From the NCBI GenBank assembly GCA_963709505.1, contig CAVPXC010000021.1, forward strand, positions 56,766 to 120,765: DNA of 64,000 nucleotides, given 5' to 3'. The translations under genes were made by a program, and so were the position numbers. Below the pieces are notes generated by a model that saw nothing but the letters and a program-made list of their open reading frames with translations, was not told the DNA's origin and made no database searches. Of this stretch, positions 17,625-26,842 are shown piece by piece (position 1 is the stretch's first letter; each line of letters begins with the position of its first letter). The stretch is from CAVPXC01 sp963709505. GTDB lineage: Bacteria; Chloroflexota; Anaerolineae; JAAEKA01.

Positions 17625-18347
17625 ATGACCTTCGATCAACAGGAATTCGATATCCGATTTGAGTGGGGAGAACACGGGGTAGCAACCTTAGCGCCCATCA
17701 GCGATGTGGTGATCATCGTCGACGTGCTGTCTTTTTCGACCAGTGTCGAAATCGCGGTAAATCGAGGGGCCATCGTCTTTCCGTATCGCTGGCGAGATGA
17801 TCGCGCCGTGGATTATGCCGCTTCGGTGGATGCCGTGCTGGCCGGCAGCCGAGCCCACTCCGGGTATTCACTGTCACCGCAGTCGCTAATGAACATCCCC
17901 AACGGGGCACGGATCGTCCTGCCATCGCCAAATGGCGCCTCGTTGACGCTAGCCGCGAAGCCAACATCGGTCATTGCAGGATGCTTGCGCAACGCACGGG
18001 CGATAGCTCTGGCAGCCAGCCGCTATGGGCGCAAGGTCGCCGTAATCGCCGCAGGCGAGCGATGGAGAGATGACGCAAGTTTGCGCCCCTCCTTTGAGGA
18101 CTTGGTCGGTGCAGGGGCGATTATCAGCACTCTCGCCGGCGTCAAGTCGCCGGAAGCACTTGGTGCGGAAGCGGCGTTTCGTGCCGTTAAGCCCAGGCTT
18201 GGTGACACCTTGAGCCAGTGCGGTTCTGGCAAAGAGCTCATTGCGCAAGGCTTCGCAAACGATGTTATACTGGCCTCAGAGCTGAATGTGAGCGAGTGTG
18301 TGCCGGTATTGATCGATGATACCTATCGTTCGGGAAGATGGCTGTAG
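17625..18347 (+). CDS. 2-phosphosulfolactate phosphatase family (ComB-like) protein
   Basis: The protein shows ComB family features: VVIIVDVLSFSTSVEIAVNR near residue 24, a SPNGASLTL segment and IAAGERW near residue 145. ComB hydrolyses 2-phosphosulfolactate in coenzyme M synthesis, but bacterial relatives often have unknown substrates. The start is ambiguous. The best ribosome site (TTGGAG) serves an ATG at 17580 in the same frame, but that reading meets TGA after four codons (MNYE). I therefore start at 17625, which has only a weak GGGGTGA site. Either the TGA is a sequence error and the protein is 15 residues longer, or the four-codon peptide is a leader. Confidence 0.75.
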   Translation: MTFDQQEFDIRFEWGEHGVATLAPISDVVIIVDVLSFSTSVEIAVNRGAIVFPYRWRDDRAVDYAASVDAVLAGSRAHSGYSLSPQSLMNIPNGARIVLPSPNGASLTLAAKPTSVIAGCLRNARAIALAASRYGRKVAVIAAGERWRDDASLRPSFEDLVGAGAIISTLAGVKSPEALGAEAAFRAVKPRLGDTLSQCGSGKELIAQGFANDVILASELNVSECVPVLIDDTYRSGRWL

Positions 18348-18371
18348 CGCAAATTGCCTAGTTTGCGCTAC
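18344..18371 (+). terminator. stem-loop after the ComB-like gene
   Basis: GTAGCGCAAA (18344-18353) and TTTGCGCTAC (18362-18371) form a perfect 10-bp stem with an 8-nt loop right at the stop codon, followed by ATTTTC. It may be a weak terminator or one arm pair of a small repeat; ATTTTCAGGACAG recurs at 18372 and 18466. Confidence 0.45.
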
Positions 18372-18498
18372 ATTTTCAGGACAGGCGCCGCGCCGGCCTG
18401 CTGGCACTCCGATGGATGAAAATCGGCGGGGCTCGGTCGGAGACCGGCCCGAGCGGCTAGATGGCTATTTTCAGGACAGCGAGCAATGGAGGTCAAGA

Positions 18499-19074
18499 AT
18501 GAGCAAAGGACGAATGGAAGCCTTTAGCGACGGCGTGCTTGCCATCATCATCACGATTATGGTGTTGGAATTGACGATACCGCATGAAGCCGATCTGGCA
18601 GCGCTGCTCCCGCTGGTTCCGGTGTTTTTTAGCTATGCGCTGAGTTTTGTCTTTATCGGTATCTACTGGAACAACCACCATCACCTGCTCCAGGCGACCA
18701 GGCAAATCGATGGCCGAGTGCTTTGGGCGAACATGCATCTGCTGTTCTGGCTGTCGCTGATCCCCTTCGCCACCGGCTGGATGGGCGAGAACTCGTTTGC
18801 CGCCTGGCCCGTTGCGCTGTATGGCGCGGTGCTGCTGTTGGCCGCTATCGCATACACAATTCTTTTTCGAGTTTTGGTTGCACTTCACGGCAAAGACTCC
18901 GTTCTGGGAACCGCACTCGGCCGTGATTTCAAGGGCAAAATATCCCTGGGGATCTACTTTGTGGCTATTCCCTTAGCTCTTGTGAACTCTTGGCTGGCCT
19001 CCGCGCTCTACGTCCTGGTTGCAGTCATGTGGCTGATTCCTGACCGCCGCATCGAGAAGACGATGGCCAAATGA
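18499..19074 (+). CDS. TMEM175-family (DUF1211) potassium channel-like membrane protein
   Basis: The 191-residue protein opens MSKGRMEAFSDGVLAIIITI, with the FSDG motif that marks the first helix of TMEM175 channels, and has about six transmembrane helices including YWNNHHHLL after the second. Bacterial TMEM175 proteins are tetrameric potassium channels. The ATG at 18499 is chosen for the GGAGGT site 6 nt upstream; the open frame extends to 18316 without family similarity. Its stop overlaps the next ABC ATPase start by ATGA, so it heads a three-gene operon with an ABC exporter. Confidence 0.82.
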   Translation: MSKGRMEAFSDGVLAIIITIMVLELTIPHEADLAALLPLVPVFFSYALSFVFIGIYWNNHHHLLQATRQIDGRVLWANMHLLFWLSLIPFATGWMGENSFAAWPVALYGAVLLLAAIAYTILFRVLVALHGKDSVLGTALGRDFKGKISLGIYFVAIPLALVNSWLASALYVLVAVMWLIPDRRIEKTMAK

Positions 19075-19982
19075 GTCTAGTCATTGAAACGGCCAAGCTG
19101 TCGAAATCCTACGGCCACGTGCTGGCGGTCAATTCGGTTGACCTGCGCGTCGGCCGCGGCGAGATCTACGGCTTCCTCGGTCTGAATGGCGCGGGAAAGA
19201 CCACTACCATCCGCGCCTTGTTGGGGATGATCCGTCCGAGTGGAGGATCGGTTGCGGTGCTGGGACAGGCTGTCGGTCCACATGGACGCGGGCCATGGAA
19301 TCGCGTTGGCCATTTGGTCGAGCGGCCAACTGCCTATCCTGAATTGACCGTCCGGGAGAACCTGGAGATCGGCCGCCGCCTGCACGGGATTTCGGATCTC
19401 GATGCCACGTCCCGCGTCGTCGAACGGCTGGGGCTTGTCGCTTACGCCGATCGCAAAGCGGGCACGCTTTCGACCGGCAATCTGCAACGCCTTGGGCTAG
19501 CGCGGGCGCTGTTGCACGAGCCCGAGCTGCTCATCCTCGACGAACCCGCCAACGGACTCGACCCGGCGGGCGTGGTCGAGATCCGAGAGCTGCTGGCAGG
19601 TCTCGCCCGCGACCAAGGCGTGACCGTGTTCATGTCAAGCCACGTCCTGACGGAGGTGGACCGCCTGGCCACGCGCATCGGCATCATCCACAAAGGTTGT
19701 TTGATCGAGGAACTCGAGGCGGAGAAACTGGAAGACCTTCGGTCGCGGCGCTTGGAGATCAGAACGCGTGATCTCGAAGCCGCACAAAGCGTTCTTAGCC
19801 AAGCCGGCTTTGCCGTAAAAGTAAACGAAGACGTGATTTTCTTGAGCAAAGCACACGCCATCGAAGCGCCGGACGAAGTAGCGACTATCCTCGTCAACGC
19901 AGGAACGCCTCCAACCAAACTGGCCGTGGAACAGGAGGACCTGGAAGATTATTTCCTGCGCTTGACGGGAGAACCGAAATGA
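19071..19982 (+). CDS. ABC transporter ATP-binding protein
   Basis: The 303-residue ATPase belongs to the CcmA/DRA-type of ABC-2 exporters. Walker A is GLNGAGKTTTIRALLG near residue 37, the Q-loop region includes GHLVERPTAYPELTVREN, the signature is unusual (LSTGNLQRLGLARAL instead of LSGGQ), Walker B is LLILDEPANGLDP, and the switch histidine is in SSHVLTE. A C-terminal regulatory extension of about 90 residues follows. It overlaps both neighbours by 4 bp and must energise the permease encoded next. The substrate is unknown; relatives export antibiotics, peptides or lipids. Confidence 0.9.
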   Translation: MSLVIETAKLSKSYGHVLAVNSVDLRVGRGEIYGFLGLNGAGKTTTIRALLGMIRPSGGSVAVLGQAVGPHGRGPWNRVGHLVERPTAYPELTVRENLEIGRRLHGISDLDATSRVVERLGLVAYADRKAGTLSTGNLQRLGLARALLHEPELLILDEPANGLDPAGVVEIRELLAGLARDQGVTVFMSSHVLTEVDRLATRIGIIHKGCLIEELEAEKLEDLRSRRLEIRTRDLEAAQSVLSQAGFAVKVNEDVIFLSKAHAIEAPDEVATILVNAGTPPTKLAVEQEDLEDYFLRLTGEPK

Positions 19983-20767
19983 ACTCGTTTATTTCCGCTT
20001 TGTGGGCCGAGACGCTCAAGGCGCGCCGTTCCAAAGTATCTCTGCTTACGGTCGCCGCAGTCTCGATGTTGCCTGCTGCCGCCGGGCTGTTCACGGTTAT
20101 CTTGAAGAATCCCGAACGGGCGCGCGAAATGGGGTTGCTAGGCGCAAAGGCCGAGCTTGCGATGGGAACCGCCGATTGGCCAACCTTCTTCTACGTGCTC
20201 GTGATCGGAACCGCAGCCGGTGGCGCCCTCCTGCTTGCGTTTATCGCAGCCTGGGTGTTTGGACGCGAGTTTTCCGATCACACCGTCAAGGAATTGTTGG
20301 CCCTTCCCACCCCGCGCGTGGTCATCGTCGGCGCGAAGTTTGTCTTGATCGGCCTGTGGACGCTCGGTCTGGCCCTCTGGATCTATCTGTTGGGCCTGGG
20401 GATTGGCATGGCCGTCGGTATTCCGGGTGGATCGCCTGAACTGGCATGGACATCCTTCCGGTATCTGATGCTTGCCGTTCTCCTGAACTGCTTGCTCATG
20501 CCGTGGGTCGCCTTGTTTGCCAGTATCGGACGTGGCTATCTGCCTCCGCTGGGATGGGCCATTCTGGCGCTCGCGCTGGCCCAGATTTTGACTGCGCTGG
20601 GCTGGGCCGATTGGTTTCCATGGGCTATTCCCGTCTTGGTTGGCGAGCTGGCAGGGCCGAACGCCGAGCCGGTAGCAATGCACAGCTTTGTTCTGGTGCT
20701 GCTGACCTTCATTGCCGGGGTCGCTGCAACCTTGGCGTGGTGGCGCAGCGCGGATCAGGCGCGATAG
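19979..20767 (+). CDS. ABC-2 type transporter permease
   Basis: The 262-residue membrane protein has six predicted helices, opening with MNSFISALWAETLKARRSK and a first helix near VSLLTVAAVSMLPAAAG. The conserved cytoplasmic phrase EFSDHTVKELLALPTPR lies near residue 95, typical of ABC-2 permeases. It overlaps the ATPase gene by ATGA and ends the operon. Directly downstream is a GH3 gene relic. Confidence 0.88.
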   Translation: MNSFISALWAETLKARRSKVSLLTVAAVSMLPAAAGLFTVILKNPERAREMGLLGAKAELAMGTADWPTFFYVLVIGTAAGGALLLAFIAAWVFGREFSDHTVKELLALPTPRVVIVGAKFVLIGLWTLGLALWIYLLGLGIGMAVGIPGGSPELAWTSFRYLMLAVLLNCLLMPWVALFASIGRGYLPPLGWAILALALAQILTALGWADWFPWAIPVLVGELAGPNAEPVAMHSFVLVLLTFIAGVAATLAWWRSADQAR

Positions 20768-20771
20768 CTGG

Positions 20772-21276
20772 CCCGGCCGCACTTCAAGGAATCCGAGGGC
20801 TACGACCGGCCCGACCTCGACCTGACACCGCAGCAAGTGGCGCTGAGACTATCGCACTGGACTTCCACGCGTTCGCCTACTAGCACCCGGCCTACAAGCA
20901 ATGGATCACAGAGAGCGGCGAGTTCGACCTGCTGATCGGCGCGTCGGCTGCCGACATCCGCTGCAAAGAGACGGTAACGCTGGAATCGACCCTGGATCTG
21001 CCCTGCCTGCTCAATCGAGTGTCGACCGTGCGCGAGTGGCTGGAAGATCTGCGTGGCCGGCCGGTGTTTTCGCCTTTCTTCCAGATGATGACCGCCGCAA
21101 TGAGCGCGACCTTTGGCGAAGGTGACGGCGATGAAGCCATCGGCATGGATATGACCGGGTTTATGATGGAAATGCCGTTGTTGAGCATGCTTCTGTTCCA
21201 GGAGAAGGTCCTTCCTTTACCCGCCGAGGATTTGGTGGATGGACTGTTGCGGCAGGTACATGGAATCAGATTCTAA
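20772..21276 (+). pseudogene. C-terminal relic of a GH3 beta-glucosidase
   Basis: The frame ending at 21276 encodes LDFHAFAY, a TAG at 20881-20883, then HPAYKQWITESGEFDLLIGA and ADIRCKETVTL, which matches the fibronectin III-like C-terminal domain of GH3 glucosidases. It continues into STVREWLEDLRGRPVFSPFF and a methionine-rich tail (IGMDMTGFMMEMPLLSMLL) seen at the end of these enzymes. A phrase in another frame (RPHFKESEGYDRPDLDLTP) precedes it. The catalytic domains are absent, so this is a truncated, stop-containing remnant. Confidence 0.7.
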
Positions 21277-21379
21277 TACCCAGCCAAGATACAACATTGC
21301 GCGACATCCGAAACCGTGATAGAATGGCCTTGTGGGTTTCACGGACAGAGTTGATTCTGAGAAGGTACGAGGTAGAACA

Positions 21380-21940
21380 ATGGCAGGTGCAGTTGCTTCC
21401 GTGAAAGAAGAGCTAATCACCGGCGAGGAGTTGCTCGCTCTGGGGGACATCGGTCCCTGCGAATTGATTGACGGGAGGATCGTTCACATGCATCCGACAG
21501 GATCAGAACATGGGATGATCGAGTTCAACCTTGGCAGCGAGCTGAGGCTATTTGTTCGGAAGCATAAGCTAGGTTGGGTCACAGGTGGGGAAGTCGGGAT
21601 TTACATCCGGCGACATCCGGACCGGGTGCGCGGCGCCGACATTGCCTTCGTCTCTGGGAGGCGTTTGCAGGCGCTCCCGAAAGGTTTCCTGACAGTGGCG
21701 CCTGATCTGGTGGTGGAGATCATGTCTCCTGATGACCGCTGGCAGGACGTACGAGAGAAGCTGGCAGACTACTTCTCCATCGGGGTGGAGCGCGTTTGGA
21801 TCGTCGAGCCGCAAAACCGCAAGGTATTGGTCTTTAGCTCGGTAACGGATGTCGCAGAATACGATGAAAGAGACACCCTGCGCGGCGAAGGGATCTTGTC
21901 GGACTTCGCCATCGGAGTGGCGGAACTGTTCGCCGAGTAG
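21380..21940 (+). CDS. Uma2-family (DUF820) restriction endonuclease-fold protein
   Basis: The 186-residue protein shows the Uma2 pattern: ITGEELLALGDIGPCELIDG, HGMIEFNLGSELRLFVRKH, RGADIAFVSG and the PD-(D/E)XK core in APDLVVEIMSPDDRWQDVRE with KLADYFSIGVERVWIVEP. The fold is that of nucleases, but the function of this abundant family is not known. The ATG at 21380 has a GAGGT site; an in-frame upstream extension to 21332 lacks similarity. It stands alone. Confidence 0.88.
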   Translation: MAGAVASVKEELITGEELLALGDIGPCELIDGRIVHMHPTGSEHGMIEFNLGSELRLFVRKHKLGWVTGGEVGIYIRRHPDRVRGADIAFVSGRRLQALPKGFLTVAPDLVVEIMSPDDRWQDVREKLADYFSIGVERVWIVEPQNRKVLVFSSVTDVAEYDERDTLRGEGILSDFAIGVAELFAE

Positions 21941-22087
21941 ACGAGATGAGAGAAGACTACGATTTCTCACTATCCACCGAGAACCCTTACGCCCAGTCTT
22001 TGCGCAAGGCAGCGACAAAGTAATTGTCAGAGATGTCCCCGTCTGATCACTTGCTGGCATCGACCGCCTGTTGGACGGCGGCAGTCC

Positions 22088-22333
22088 GTGCGCAGGAGCA
22101 TGCTGACCTCCCCGTTGACACAGAAATGGGTCGAGATGCAGGCTCAATCCGGCGCGCCCTGGATCGGCACGATGGACGATCCGGTCGGTTTTCTGGCCGA
22201 GCGCGGCTGGCAGGCCACGCTAACCCAGGCAGGGGCACCCGATGCCAACCACGGACGATGGACGCTCCCAATCATTCCGACGACCATGCCGAACATCCCG
22301 CATAATTGGTTTGTGACAGCCGAGAAAAGCTGA
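22088..22333 (+). pseudogene. C-terminal fragment of a class I SAM-dependent methyltransferase
   Basis: The 81-residue frame (LTQKWVEMQAQSGAPWIGTM, GWQATLTQAGAPDANHGRW, PNIPHNWFVTAEK) matches the end of leucine carboxyl methyltransferase-like enzymes. The SAM-binding core is missing and no related sequence lies upstream, so it is a 5'-truncated remnant. Confidence 0.6.
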
Positions 22334-22421
22334 ACCCTCCGGCGCCTGGAATGGACACAGCGATCACACGGCTATCTTCGATGCCGCATAGACGCTCGAC
22401 ATCGACTTACCCGTCTGAACG

Positions 22422-22742
22422 TCATTCGAGCGGGTTCTGAGCAAAGAACTCCCACATGACTGCCGTCGCATCGATGTCCCCGGTCGTATGCCCCACGATG
22501 GCTTTGGGCAACTTGCCCCTGGCGGGCCGCGAGGCAAAGCCGTGCATGTTGATCACGAGCGGTGTAGGCGCAGTCGGGTCATACAACTCGGGCACGTAGA
22601 GCCGGGTCGTCCGGTCGAGCCCGGCCGATTTGATCTTTCTCCAGAGTCACTCCCACGGGGAGACGACTTCAAGCGGCGATCGCTAGCACGAGCGCACTCG
22701 ACAACAGTAGAACTAGCAAAAACACAATCGTTCTTCGTCGCA
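22422..22742 (-). pseudogene. relic of a secreted PHB-depolymerase-like esterase with an internal deletion
   Basis: On the minus strand an ATG at 22742 opens a signal peptide (MRRRTIVFLLVLLLSSALVL) that soon meets a stop. In another frame follow GLDRTTRLYVPELYDPTAPT and PLVINMHGFAS, the first strand and oxyanion region of LpqC/feruloyl-esterase-like hydrolases. The text then jumps to VGHTTGDIDATAVMWEFFAQ, the usual C-terminus. About 200 residues with the catalytic serine are missing. It is a frameshifted, deleted gene. Confidence 0.6.
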
Positions 22743-22842
22743 TGAATTGGGTCCTGTCTTGAGGTGGCCGCCATTGAACGAGGTCCGGTGTGGATGTTGA
22801 AACTGCGTGAGACCACGGTCGATGGCGGTGATCCTCGAAACG

Positions 22843-22967
22843 AGACCGGTCCGGTCGATAGTGCTAGTCGTCTTTACCAGACCGGACCGGTTGCGGAAAA
22901 CCGGTCCGGTCGATAGTGCTGGTCGTTTTTTCCAGACCGGACCGGTTGCGGAAAACCGGTCCGGTCC
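22843..22967. repeat. two hairpins of a 55-bp-period palindromic repeat family
   Basis: GACCGGACCGG and CCGGTCCGGTC flank a TTGCGGAAAA loop at 22880-22911 and again at 22935-22966, exactly 55 bp apart; a half copy precedes them at 22843. The same hairpin, loop and 55-bp spacing occur three times at 42211-42354. It fills the gap between the esterase relic and the amylase gene. Confidence 0.8.
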
Positions 22968-23005
22968 ACTCTTCACTCTTTACCGTCCACCCTCCACGTC
23001 TCCGC

Positions 23006-26000
23006 CTACCGCGCCGCCTCCAACAGCTTCTCGACCTGGTACTCCGACGCCTCGCCGGCCTCCAGCAGCTTGAAGATGATCTGCAGGCGAGCTTCTACCT
23101 GCGCGACGGCCTCGTCCTCAGGCAGCTTGAGGACGCTGTCGACCACGGCCGGCAGGAGCAGCCAATCACAAAGCTGCTCGTAGGCTTCTTTGTTGAACCA
23201 CAACACGCCCTGGTACCGGTTGACTTGAATGAACTGCTGCACCTCGGCGTCCCGCAGCAGCCGGCTGAGAGCGGCAAAGGCCATGCGTTGCGGCTGAACC
23301 TTGAACTCAAACCAGCGTTGATTGGCGGTGAGCAGCTTGATGATGCCCACTGCTCGTTCGGCCATCTGCGCCCCGGCGCCCAGGTTCTGCAGCGTGCGCG
23401 AAAGGATGCGGCCCAGCAGCCACTCGTCGATCCAGCTCCGGCTCAGGTCGGCATAGGCCTTTTCGTCGACCACCTTGGCCAGCTTGTGCACGAAATGCCA
23501 GCCGAGGGCCGTGCCCCAGGCCACGGTCTCGTTGCCCAGCTGCTCGGCCAACATGCCGGCCACCACCTGCAGCTCCGGCACCTCTTCGCCGATCTCGCCC
23601 AAGCGCAGGATGGTCTCTAACTCCTCGCGATGTTTCTTGGCCAACGCGGCAGGATCGCCCTCGCCCTCGGCGAACTCCTTGATCGCCGCGAGCAAGGATG
23701 TGTAGTGCTGCTCTACTTCGTCCAACAGCGCGTCTAGCTGGTCAACCTCTTCTGCGCCTACAGCTTCGGCTACTGCCTCCGCCACCTCAACAGCATCCGC
23801 TACGGCCTCCGCATCGGCCTCCGGCTCCATCTCGATCTCGACCTCGACTTCAATCCTCGCACGCTCGGCATCGATCAGCCGGCGGAACATGCCGGCGTTG
23901 ACCAGCTGCTTGAACGGATCGTGGATCGGTTGAAGGAAGATCTCTTTGAGCGCATCCTCGATACTGGGCACGCCGCGGCCGGCCAGGTAGCCCATCAGGT
24001 GGCTGTATTGGTGCCACTCGTTGTCCTCCACGACGCGGAAATCGAGGAAGACGTGCACCTTGAACGCGCCCAGCTCGACGAACATGCCTTCGTTATGGAG
24101 CTGCTGGCAGTTGCGCACGTACTCCAGGTTCGAGGCCACGTCGCGGAAAATCACGTAGGCATTGCCGTCGTTGGGCAGACCCAGGCCGTTGGCCAGGTCC
24201 GTCTGCTCCAGGTGTTTGCCGCCGTCAGGCTCCTTGACTGCATACGAGGCCGACGTGCGGATCCAGCCTCGGACATCCGCCCACTTGTTGTGGTAGATCA
24301 CCAGGCCGCGCTCGTCGCCAGCCCGGTTGGAGTATGCGAAGACGTTCTCGTTAACCGATCCGTCGGTGCCGAAGAAATCGTACAGCCGGAAATTGGCCAC
24401 CTCGGCGAAGACGTACCGTTTATGCAGCAGCGGGAAGATCTCCCGCTCGTGGCGATTGACCAACCACCCGTCGGGGGTCTCCTGCCACATCGGCCGGCGG
24501 AACTCCATGCCATACTTCTCGGTGAAGCCCTCGACCTGGCCATGGCCAAACATCGGCAGGCCAGGCATGGTCGAAAGCAGCGTGGCCACGCCAAAGTACT
24601 TGTCGTCCTTGCCAAACTGCGCCACAGCCGTGTCCTCGTCCGGGTTGTTCATGAAGTTGACGTAGCGCTTGAGGATCTCCGGGTCGAACTCGACGGTGTT
24701 CTTGATCACCGAACGGTACTTGGCGTTGTCCTCCATCTTGAGCATGTTCATGAACGCGCTGTTGTACACCCGGTGCATCCCCAGCGTGCGCACGAAGTAG
24801 CCCTCCATCAACCAGAAGGCCTCGGCCAGGAGCAGCGTGTCGGGCACTTCCTGTGCGACCCGGTCCACCACGTTGCGCCAGAACTCTTCCGGAAACACGG
24901 CGTCGAAGTCCGGCTTGGTCAGGCCGAACTCGGCGCGCGAGGCGATGTCGCCGCCGCTGCCTGGCTCGGGGAACCACAGGCGCTGGTAGTGCTTCTTGGC
25001 CAGCGTCATGGCGGCGTCGAAGCGGATGATTGGGAACATACGCGCCACTTGCAGGACGGTCTGGATCACCGCCTCGCGGACCTCGGGAAGAAGGTAGTTG
25101 AGCTGGGCGGTGTCGTTCCAGGGCATGCTGGTGCCGTCGTTGCCGTGATAGATATACCGCACTTCGCCCGTATCGAAATTGCGACGCTGAAACACCACTG
25201 AGGCGTCGCTCTTACTGTAGTAATGATCCTCGAGATAGATTCCTACCCCAGGGACTTCGGTCAGGTTCGGGCCGTTGAACGTGTACACGGGGAAGGGACT
25301 GTAGGGCAGCTGCACGAACCAGTCGGGGTGTTCGATGACCCATTTGCCGTCGATGCCAACGTGGTTGGGCACCATGTCGCTGGCCAGGCGGAGGCCGCGC
25401 TGCCAGGCGCGGTCGCGCAGGTCGCGGTAGGCGTCATATCCGCCCAGATCGGCCGCAATCTGGTAGTCGTACAGCGAGTAGGCCGATGCCACCGCGTCCG
25501 CTTTGCCCATCATCTGTTTAATGCGTTGCGACGCCGTACTCCGCTCCCATAGCCCGATCAGCCACAGTCCGGTGAAGCCCCAGGTTGCCAACTGGTCCAG
25601 CTCTTCGTCCGGGATTTGGTTGAGATAGCGAATCTCCCGCTCGTATTTCCTGGAAAGCTGGTCCAGCCAAACATAGGTGTTCTTGGCCAGCATCACTGTC
25701 TTGGGCATCCAGTCCAAATCGACGCTGAAGCGCTCGGCCTCGAAGGTCAGATGCGAGAAATCGGGCGCCATCGACGGGCCCACGCCCCCAAACACGGCCT
25801 TCTCCTCCTCAGCGATCAGGTCAAGCCCGGCCAGGAGCCGGAAAAGATATTTACCGAGGTACTGGGTCCAGTTGGTGCGGATCCACTCCAGTTGGCCGGT
25901 CAGCGAGTTGGGAGAGGCGCGCATCGGCGCCTGCAGCAGGTCGAGCAGGTTCTCGTTGCCAGCGCCGATGCCGGGCGCAGAGGCAAAGAACTGGCGCAGT

Positions 26001-26594
26001 CCGTCGATGATCTCCTTATACTCGGTGTCCTCCACCAAAGTCGAATCGTCGAACAGCTCGCGATAAGGGGAGTACGCCGGGTTGATGTTCGACAGCCAGA
26101 GCAGCAGCATTTCTTCCAGGGCGATGTGGCGGTTGGGGTCACCGCCGGTCTCACCGGACAGATATGCCTCGACGCTCTCCTCGCCGCGGTAGACCGGCAT
26201 GGCTGGGAATTCGCCCTCAAATGTGGCAAGCGTTTGGTCAACCGGTTGAGCCTCCAGCGTCTCGTTGAGGTGCGCCAGCGCATCTTCGAAGACACCGGGG
26301 TTGCGCTGCTGGCGGTAGGACACGATCATCAAATGCAGAATCTCGTGGATCAGCGCCATCGCGTTGACCTGGCTGGCCTTCACCGCCTGTTCGGGGAAAC
26401 GAAGAAGGTCGCGCTTCTCGTTCATCTGCTGGGCGAACTGCCGGGCAGAGCGGAAATTGGCGACCACGACGGTGCCGCGCACGGAAAACAGGTCTCCGTC
26501 AAATTGATAGAAATCGCGCGAGTTCGCGCGATACGTGGAACTCCCGACGAAAATCGCATGGAGGCCGCCAGAGCGGTTGATGCAAACGGTGCAT
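23006..26594 (-). CDS. very large GH13 alpha-amylase-family protein
   Basis: The GH13 regions are all visible: I in LASDMVPNHVG, II in IIRFDAAMTLAKKH (nucleophile Asp), III in LLAEAFWLMEG (acid/base Glu) and IV in FMNNPDEDTAV. So it should cleave or transfer alpha-glucan linkages. It is far longer than typical amylases: about 330 residues precede the barrel (with LIHEILHLMI near residue 45) and about 330 helical residues follow, including a run rich in Glu, Ala and Val. No export signal is seen. The continuous frame begins at a GTG at 26482, but similar coding (INRSGGLHAIFVGSSTY) extends upstream to an ATG at 26594 with an AAGGAAGG site. One extra base at about 26591 breaks that start. Confidence 0.85.
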
Positions 26595-26711
26595 GAGAAC
26601 CTTCCTTGGGTTTTGTGTTTGGAGCAGTCCCAGAACGGGAGATGGAGAGTGCATCAAAACAAGTTAACTAAGCTTACCACAAATTCCACGCCGGAACAAG
26701 TTGGGGATTGG

Positions 26712-26760
26712 CGACAAACCCTTCGGGTGTATACACCCTTCGGGTCTTAAAACCCTACGA
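26712..26760. repeat. palindromic repeat with CCCTTCGGGT arms
   Basis: ACCCTTCGGGTGTATACACC continues into CTTCGGGTC and an AAAACCC tail. The core GGGTGTATACACCC is a perfect palindrome. The CCCTTCGGGT word also forms the arms of the elements at 32462-32559 and 35154-35251. Confidence 0.5.
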
Positions 26761-26806
26761 CCGCGCGCCGATCGCCCGGCGACACCCGGTTTTGTCACGC
26801 CACCCA

Positions 26807-26836
26807 CTTGACATTAGCCTGACGCCGGGCTATGAT
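26807..26836 (+). promoter_or_regulatory. sigma70-like promoter giving a leaderless transcript
   Basis: TTGACA at 26807-26812 and TATGAT at 26831-26836 are 18 bp apart. Transcription should start about 7 nt after the -10, at the ATG at 26843 itself, so the lytic transglycosylase mRNA would be leaderless. There is no ribosome binding site between -10 and ATG. Confidence 0.7.
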
Positions 26837-26842
26837 CGGCCC

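Noticed and set aside
23921..26596. Long plus-strand open frames of 426 and 326 codons
   Set aside because: They mirror the GH13 gene codon by codon (Asp/Val/His-rich shadow) and show no family features.
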